From contig OX421966.1 of NCBI GenBank assembly GCA_949128115.1, positions 64,229,416-64,293,415 of the forward strand: a stretch of 64,000 nt of DNA. The letters run 5' to 3'. A model generated the notes under the pieces. It made no database searches and was not told the origin of the DNA. It worked only from the letters and a program-made list of their open reading frames with translations. This document shows, piece by piece, positions 59,101 to 64,000 of this stretch. Position numbers and translations under genes: made by a program. The stretch's first letter is position 1. The number at the start of each line of letters is the position of its first letter. This DNA is from Anaspis maculata (lineage: Eukaryota > Arthropoda > Insecta > Coleoptera > Scraptiidae).

Positions 59101-59773
59101 ATCTAAAGGCAACAACGGCGTCGGAGTTGCGATTGTGACCGCAGCCGACTCCTACAACTACCGTCTGCCCAAATCTACCAGCATTTTCTCAGCAGAACTG
59201 TACGGAATCCTTCGAGCTTCAAAAATAGTACACGCGAGCCCTCATTCCAAGTTTTTAATCTGCACCGACTCCTTAAGTTCAATCCAAAGCATGCAAATCA
59301 TATACTCCACAAATCCATTAGTGCAACAAATACAACATACTCTTTCATCGGCACTAAAGCAAAACAAAGAAGTAATTCTGAGCTGGTGTCCGTCACATGT
59401 CGGAATCCGGGGAAATGAAAAGGCTGACCAAGCTGCCAGTGAGGCGGTAAATTTACCGGAGCACACTAATTTCAAAATCACTGAGTTTGACTTGAAGAAT
59501 CATTACAAAACAGCTATTCGTGAAAAATGTATCGGATCCATGTCCAGCTATAGACCACTCACAATCCAGATCAGTCCAGCCATCCTGAGGATCGTAACTA
59601 AAACCGTCCCAAACCGAAGGGAAGAAACAACACTAAATCGTGTACTAATCGGACACACGCTCATGACACATATTCCTTCATTTTGTCAAAAGAAGAACCC
59701 CCAGGATGTCTATACTGCAATGAGGTTCGAGTCACTATTCCTCACCTTTTGTTCAACTGTCAGGGACTTTTGA
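56180..59773 (+). CDS. LINE ORF2: endonuclease, reverse transcriptase, RNase H
   Basis: 1,197 residues. Apurinic-type endonuclease at the N-terminus: IQWNCNGF (5-12), CLQET (32-36), GDFNAHN (131-137), SDHFPI (about 213). Reverse transcriptase: FFDIEKAYD (about 580), GIAQGSIVS, YADD (673-676), FLGLIWD. RNase H: YTDAS (about 972), SAELYG, CTDSLSS, WCPSHVGIRGNEKAD (about 1068-1082), all catalytic acids present. It nicks target DNA, copies the RNA and removes it. Near 59669 a small indel shifts the frame, so the annotated stop at 59773 is premature and the Cys/His C-terminus is read from another frame (59683-59895). Apart from this the ORF is intact, suggesting recent activity. Confidence 0.9.
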   Translation: MASVIQWNCNGFYSRFTHIQRLISDHNPSVLCLQETNFKGNHSPSLKGYNTLTKNRITQQIASGGVSISIKKNLHHEEVVISTNLEAIAASVWCPSKINICNIYLPPNTNLDSNELANLITQIPPPFIIVGDFNAHNIMWGSHSNSLRGREIENLYLRNPSLFLLNNGQPTHFNSSSGSFSSIDLSFSDPRSGPALCWTVLPELYDSDHFPIAISYRKNNLSDPNKPFEKWKDKGVDWLAYQNMVDEKLSTFSLQDDINDNVQKFSKIITEAAEQCIGKKTVITNHNPVPWWNPKCSLAVRESKTAFNRFKKHPDVENLIAFKKHRAKARFVLKDAKKSSWQNYVSTLTSSTPLREAWSKINRIKGLNCNPSSITALKDESNNLITSNDDIVNLLANQFYKHSSDNFYSNEFLKIKSEKEKIPLNMNNVENPELNVPLRKSELDEALKNCKNSVPGPDSIPFTFLKNLSDAAVQTLLDIFNFIWQRQCFPDCWRESTVIPILKPNKPKIEPSSYRPISLTCTMCKLLEKIINNRLKWFLEVNNLLSNRQSGFRIGRSTVDNMVLLQSEISEAFATNRNLGAVFFDIEKAYDTTWRHGILLKLLKWKINGNMVAFIKNFLSHRTFRVKKNNVLSKQFFQENGIAQGSIVSVTLFLVAINEVLSKIKLPVRGALYADDLVIFCKGTNGREIQTLLQVAINEIEEWAVQSGFRFSPLKSKVMIFSRKYKISPLPPIKIYNTEIEQVQELRFLGLIWDTKLTWKPYVEQLKAECARRLNLLKTISHHHWGSEEALLLTVYRALIRSKLDYGSIVYSSASKSTLRKLNCIANTAIRMATGAFRTSPIECLLQLANEPPLDIRRESQTLTYSARVAASKNNAAYHSVFSTKYHHIFQSKPRLTPPCHYKLKSILNSLSLIPTEVCSPQSNKGAPWTFSSPTYHTSLSSYPKHSTAPVILQNLHKEIIASNQGFSVLYTDASKGNNGVGVAIVTAADSYNYRLPKSTSIFSAELYGILRASKIVHASPHSKFLICTDSLSSIQSMQIIYSTNPLVQQIQHTLSSALKQNKEVILSWCPSHVGIRGNEKADQAASEAVNLPEHTNFKITEFDLKNHYKTAIREKCIGSMSSYRPLTIQISPAILRIVTKTVPNRREETTLNRVLIGHTLMTHIPSFCQKKNPQDVYTAMRFESLFLTFCSTVRDF

Positions 59774-59895
59774 GACAAAGACAACGGGCAGGGTTTTCAA
59801 ATGAAGTTTCCCTTACTCGGATGGTCACTCAAAATGGCAATTTTGGTGTGCTGATGGATTTTCTGAAGGACTCTGGCATTTTTGACCTGATCTAA
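59683..59895 (+). pseudogene. Out-of-frame C-terminus of LINE ORF2
   Basis: The frame contains CLYCNEVRVTIPHLLFNC, a CX2C...H...C pattern that closes ORF2 in this group, and ends FLKDSGIFDLI with TAA at 59893-59895. It belongs to ORF2 but is separated by one frame change near 59669. Confidence 0.75.
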
Positions 59896-60287
59896 AAACA
59901 AGACCATCCTCTAATACCAGTCTAATACTGCAGACTCCCCAAGCATCTTCAAGCCTCCCAACATTTCCACTCATACTTTTTTCTACCAAGTCTTAGCATT
60001 TTCTGGGAAATTAGAAATAAAAGTCCAGGACAACCGGAAAACATCTACCTACCGCCCAGTGTTGTTGGACGACTTTGGCGAATAGACCGGTAAAACCCTG
60101 ATCAGGGAAGAAGCGCAAACAGCTAGCGCTCAAACCAGTTTTGTGCCGGGCCATCCGACAACACTCCAAAGTTTCCAAACCTGAAAACCAGGAAATCAAG
60201 CAAAGACACTGAAACTCAAACCCAACCGTGGGTGCTAATAACCATGCAGTTGATGCACCCTAACAAAATCAAAATTAAAAAAAAAAA
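59896..60287 (+). other. LINE 3' UTR and poly-A tail
   Basis: Non-coding DNA between the true end of ORF2 and an A13-type run (about 60277-60289), followed by the target duplication. A standard AATAAA is not seen close to the tail. Confidence 0.7.
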
Positions 60288-60929
60288 AATCTTTTCTTAT
60301 GGCTTAAACAATGTGTGAGGCAATACTTTGCGTGATTTTGGTTGCATACAGTTCAGTCGTGTATTTCTTGTGATTTTGCGTCAACGTTTTGTGATTTTGG
60401 CCACTCTTCAGCCTCAATAACAATAAATCCTTCATGCAGACTGTTACTAAAGAACAAAAACAAGACAAAATAAAAGCTCACAAAAATGTCAAAATCTTGA
60501 GCATTGACAAGAAATAAGTCATAATTTTCATCACATGCCGATAAAACACCTTTACAGTGACCAAAGAAGAAATGGTGAATTTCTTCAGTTCTTTTGGGGA
60601 AAAGACATTTACCTACGGGGTGTCGCCAAGAGGCCAAGCGCAAAAACGATGAGAAACAACCTTGACTTATCATTTGTCATCAATATTCAAGAATTCAAAT
60701 CACTCTAACGCCATCAGGCTCTCTCGAATGCGAAGAAGTTGAAAAACTAACTTCAAGTTTGTTGCGCGGCACTGACTGAAGCCAGGAACGGAAATGGATG
60801 ATGGCCATATTCAGAAATATGCATAAGCCTTGTTTTTAAGTGTAGAAACCACCAAGAGGATCTCACGACGCAAAAAAATCAAAATCGGAGTTTGTTTGAA
60901 CCTCTGCAGTGTGAGAAACAGCTAAAATC

Positions 60930-61190
60930 GAATAAGTTCTCAATCGGGATTGTTCGTTTTTCGTAATTGTACAGGGACTGGTCAATAACGACAAAGGTAA
61001 AACACGTATCTCCCTGACAGGAAACAACTGGCGGGGTCGTGTATGATGTCGTCGTGGACAGCGGTTTCATGCAGATTGCATTTCACTCAGGATTCCGTTT
61101 AGGGGTGGCTCCATCATGGTGTGGGCAGGAATCTTTTTGATCAGTTCTTGTACGATTACGAAAGACGACAGTTCCGATTGAGAACGTCAT
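60930..61190 (+). pseudogene. Tc1 transposase fragment
   Basis: Between the inverted arms, frames read ISLTGNNWRGRVYD and then, in another frame, GGSIMVWAGI. These correspond to the segments before and around the second catalytic Asp region in Tc1-type transposases. Frameshifts and absence of both ends make it a fossil. Confidence 0.6.
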
Positions 61191-62829
61191 TCGATTTGAG
61201 CTGTTTTCCACACTGCAGAGGTTCAAACAAACTCCGATTTTGATTTTTTTGCGTCGTCAGATCTTCTTGGTGGTTTCTACACTTAAACACAAGGCTTATG
61301 CATATCTCTGAGTATGGCCATCATCCATATCCGTCCATGGGTTCACTCAGTGCAGAGCAACAAACTTGAAGTTAATTTTTCAAGATCTTCGCATTCGAAA
61401 GGGCCTGATGGCGTTAAAGTGATTTAAACTCTAGAATATTGATGGCAAATGATCAATCAAGGTTGTCACTCATCGTTTTTGCGCTTGGCCTCTTGGCGAC
61501 ACCCCGTAAATGTCTTTTCCCCAAAAGAACTGAAGAAATTCACCATTTCTTCTTTGGTCACTGTAGAGGTGTTTTATCGGCAAGTGATGAAAATTATGAC
61601 TTATTTCTTGTCAATGCTCAAGATTTTGACTTTTTTGTGAGGTTTTTTCCCTTGTTTTTGTTCTTTAGTAACAGTCTGCATAAAGGATTTATTGTTTTTG
61701 AGGCTCAAGAGTGGCCAAAATCACAAAACGTTGACGCAAAATCACAAGAAATACACGACTGAACTGTATGCAACCAAAATCACGCAAAGTAGTGCCTCAC
61801 ACATTGTTTAAGCCATAAGAAGAGATTGATGGTCAAAATTTGAAGATGAAAGATGTCAATGAACAAACTTAGCATGGTACTTGCTTAAGAACATTGTTAC
61901 AAAGCAAACTAGACGTTTTTTATTGGATGAACCTCCATTTTGTCCAAAATCCAATGCTTTGATTTCACTAAAAATTACGCATTTCTGCAAAGCAACAGTC
62001 GAAGACCTCTCTACCACAAACCTATGGATTGGTGAGTGGGCCACTTCACACTTGTCTTTACAACACATAAGACCACCTTTGTGCGAAAATTCGTCAAAAT
62101 CAAAGAAGCGTTTGTGAGTTATTCAGATTTGAAAAAGTGGCCCTTAACTTTTGCTCAGAAGTGTACATCAAATTGAAGGAAATTGAATTCTCTTTACGGA
62201 AAAGATTTTTTCATAATTTTTAAAGCCCCCCATTTCCCCCCTAGAATACTCCAAATGGCAAATTTATTGGGGGAAGGGTAGAAAATTCCAAAAAAATTCT
62301 TTTCGGAAAGAGAACTTAATTTCCTTTAATTTGATGTATTACAAAGTAGGTGGTGTTTTGGTCAATTTGGGAGTTGAGGTGGGGGAGAGCAAAGGGGTGA
62401 ATTTGGGTAGCACTTTTTCCACCGAAAATTTTATTCTCCGATGCTGTCTAGGATGACGCTCACTAAATTGAGAAAAAAATTAGAGGTCCAGAATATAAAA
62501 TGGGACAGTCAGAGATTTTTTAGGGAAAAGGGGGTGGGGTTAAAAATTTTGGAAATATTTTTTTCAGAAAGAAAACTTAATTCTCTTCAATTTGATGTAT
62601 CGCAAGGTAGGTAGTGTCATTCGAAATTTCAAAGTTGGGGTGAGTGGGGGCGAGGGGGGTGAAAATTTGCCAATGTGTGTTTTAGATGTCCCTCTCGATA
62701 TAAAAATCGACCTGTTTTTGCTTGAAAAAATATTCACCAGGAATCGAGAGTTATTGCAGGTGGATAGTTTTCAAATGATCACCCGGTATGTGTAGATTAT
62801 AAATCCACGTTAATCTGAGTGTACCTATA

Positions 62830-63000
62830 CGTGGCAGTACCGCGGCAATATCGGCAATAGAGTGGCAATAAGTCGGCAATAAGAGGAATAGGTAGGCAAT
62901 AAGGGCAATAAGTCGGCAATAAGTCGGCAATAAGTCGGCAATAAGGGCAATAAGTCGGCAATAAGAAGGGAATAGTGATGTTATTGCCGGCAATTGGCAA
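62830..63000. repeat. GGCAATAAGTC microsatellite-like repeat
   Basis: Irregular tandem copies of GGCAATAAGTC/GGCAATAAGGG. Low complexity, non-coding. Confidence 0.8.
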
Positions 63001-63117
63001 TACTGTACAAATTTTGATGCAGTGAGAGACCCCTCGTGAATCGTGAATCAAACAGTTACATTCGATATTTTGAATTTTGATAGTTTCAAGGCCGCCTAGT
63101 TTCAATATTATATTGAA

Positions 63118-63840
63118 CTTTTGCATTTTCCAACAGATCGGATTGGGATTTCCAACTTACACCTGCTTTGGGTAGGCAATCGAGATGCATTAGTCAAATT
63201 TCAATTTTTGACGTTTCAAATGGCCGCCATATTGAACTTTTGCATTTTTCAACCGATCGGATTGGGATTTCCAACTTACACCTGCTTTGGGTGGGCAATA
63301 ATCAAGATGCATCTGTCAAATTTCGATTTTTGACGTTTCAAATGGCCGCCATATTAAACTTTTGCATTTTTCAACCGATTGGATAGGGATTTTCAACTTA
63401 TAGCTGCTTTGGGTGGGCAATCGAGATGCTTTTGTCACATTCAGATTTTTGACGTTCCAAAAAGCCGCCATATTGGAGTTTTTTGCATTTTCCAACCGAT
63501 CGGATTAAAATTTTCAACCTGTACTTGCTTTGGTATGGACAATCGAGATGCATCTGTCAAATTTAACATTTTGACGTTTCAAAAAGCCACCATATTGAAC
63601 TTTTGCTTTTTTCAACCGATTAGATTGGAATTTTTAACCTCTACTTGCTTTGGCTAGGCAATTCAGATGCATCTGTCGAATTTCGATTTTTGACGTTTCA
63701 AAAGGCCTTCATATTGAACTTTTGCATTTTTCAACAGATCAGATTGGAATAATCTTCCAACTGACTTGCTTTGATTAGGCAATCGAGCAGATGCATCAGT
63801 CAAATTCAATTTTTTGACGTCTCAGAAGATCACCATGTTA
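63118..63840 (+). repeat. ~119-bp tandem repeat (about six copies)
   Basis: Each unit has CGATCGGATTGGGATTTCCA, CTGCTTTGGGT, TTTTTGACGTTTCAAATGGC and CATATTGAACTTTTGCA, starting near 63136, 63254, 63373, 63495, 63616 and 63736. Divergence increases to the right. Several reading frames stay open through units because of the period, not coding. Related TTGACGTTTC modules occur elsewhere (45.67 and 52.1 kb). Confidence 0.85.
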
Positions 63841-64000
63841 ACAATTCGGGCCCAAGCCGGCCCTGTACTCACAACCGATCGGGTCGCGTCCATACCCCAC
63901 CCAGAGTCCATACGGGAGAGAGCATCTGCGCAGTCGACAAGGCGGCAAGCGAAGAGTATGGAGATTGAACGTTGTTGATGTATCATGTCACTGTATTTTT
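63841..64000. other. GC-richer end of window, nothing recognised
   Basis: No gene or terminal repeat is identifiable before the window ends. Confidence 0.3.

Larger units (their letters stand above)
54399..60287 (+). mobile_element. Near-complete I-clade-like LINE
   Basis: About 5.9 kb: 5' leader, ORF1 (54802-56148), ORF2 (56180 to about 59895), 3' UTR and a poly-A tail (about 60274-60289). Target duplication AATCTTTTCTT occurs at 54388-54398 and 60288-60298. The target is the left arm of the Tc1 element; the undisturbed equivalent is seen, as its complement, near 61824-61840 in the right arm. RNase H in ORF2 and a zinc knuckle in ORF1 suggest the I group, though I cannot place the clade without alignment. 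Confidence 0.88.
54051..62163. mobile_element. Tc1/mariner element with ~1-kb inverted repeats, split by a LINE
   Basis: Tips CACTTCTGAGCAAAAGTTAA on both ends with TA outside each (54049-54050, 62164-62165). Without the LINE it is about 2.2 kb. Inverted repeats of roughly 0.95 kb pair throughout (for example GGAAAAGACATTTAC near 60598 against 61510). The ~250-bp centre keeps traces of a Tc1 transposase: RISLTGNN then WRGRVYDVV near 61008-61050, and a diverged GGSIMVWAGI near 61105. The transposase is inactive. Confidence 0.8.
53572..62788. mobile_element. Foldback element interrupted by a Tc1/mariner element
   Basis: Second copy of the family at 23001-24085: ends TACCGGGT and reversed TACCGGGTGATCATTTGAAA. 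The left part 53572-54050 and right part 62164-62788 together make a ~1.1-kb palindrome. The join, with one TA removed, reads CTTTGTAATACATCAAATTG, matching the uninterrupted copy (as its complement near 23625), which proves the later insertion. Confidence 0.85.

Overview
The window is animal nuclear DNA, most likely from an insect. The evidence is a GT-AG spliced gene whose exons read as the insect-type dual-specificity phosphodiesterase Pde11, AT-rich introns, and a dense load of insect-type transposons (Tc1/mariner, PIF/Harbinger, hAT-like MITEs, foldback elements, Ty3/gypsy, Penelope-like and I-clade-like LINE elements). The order cannot be fixed from sequence alone. No tRNA, rRNA, CRISPR or prokaryotic gene organisation was seen.

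Layout. (1) 1-15.5 kb: nine 3'-terminal coding exons of Pde11 on the + strand (1176-14382), covering the end of GAF-A, GAF-B, the complete HD-type catalytic domain and a low-complexity C-terminal tail, then an AT-rich 3' UTR. The introns hold several foldback/MITE elements, a dead Tc1/mariner copy, and a diverged ~330-bp tandem repeat that fills the last intron. (2) 15.5-28.9 kb: gene-poor DNA with a 3.3-kb PIF/Harbinger-type element (TAA target duplication, perfect terminal repeats) that holds a LINE fragment, several foldback elements, a Penelope-like reverse transcriptase relic, and a solo gypsy LTR split by a foldback element. (3) 28,933-51,247: a 22.3-kb composite bounded by ~510-bp near-identical terminal inverted repeats and an exact 9-bp target duplication (CTCTTTCGT). 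Its inner arms are arrays of a ~158-bp satellite. The arrays are interrupted by a 3.6-kb palindrome (with a Penelope-like GIY-YIG relic) and by a 6.7-kb block holding a LINE 3' fragment and a gypsy element with 39-bp LTRs. This resembles a giant Foldback-type transposon and is the most striking object here. (4) 51.2-64 kb: more MITEs, then a three-level nest in which an almost intact I-clade-like LINE (two ORFs) sits in a Tc1/mariner element with ~1-kb inverted repeats, which itself sits in a foldback element. The window ends in short tandem repeats.

The only convincing host gene is Pde11, which hydrolyses cAMP and cGMP. Everything else supported is transposon-derived or repetitive. Two stretches next to the giant element (27.8-28.9 kb and 51.3-52.4 kb) may hold host exons but no family was recognised. 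Repeat boundaries were found by eye; terminal repeats and target duplications were checked base by base only where stated.
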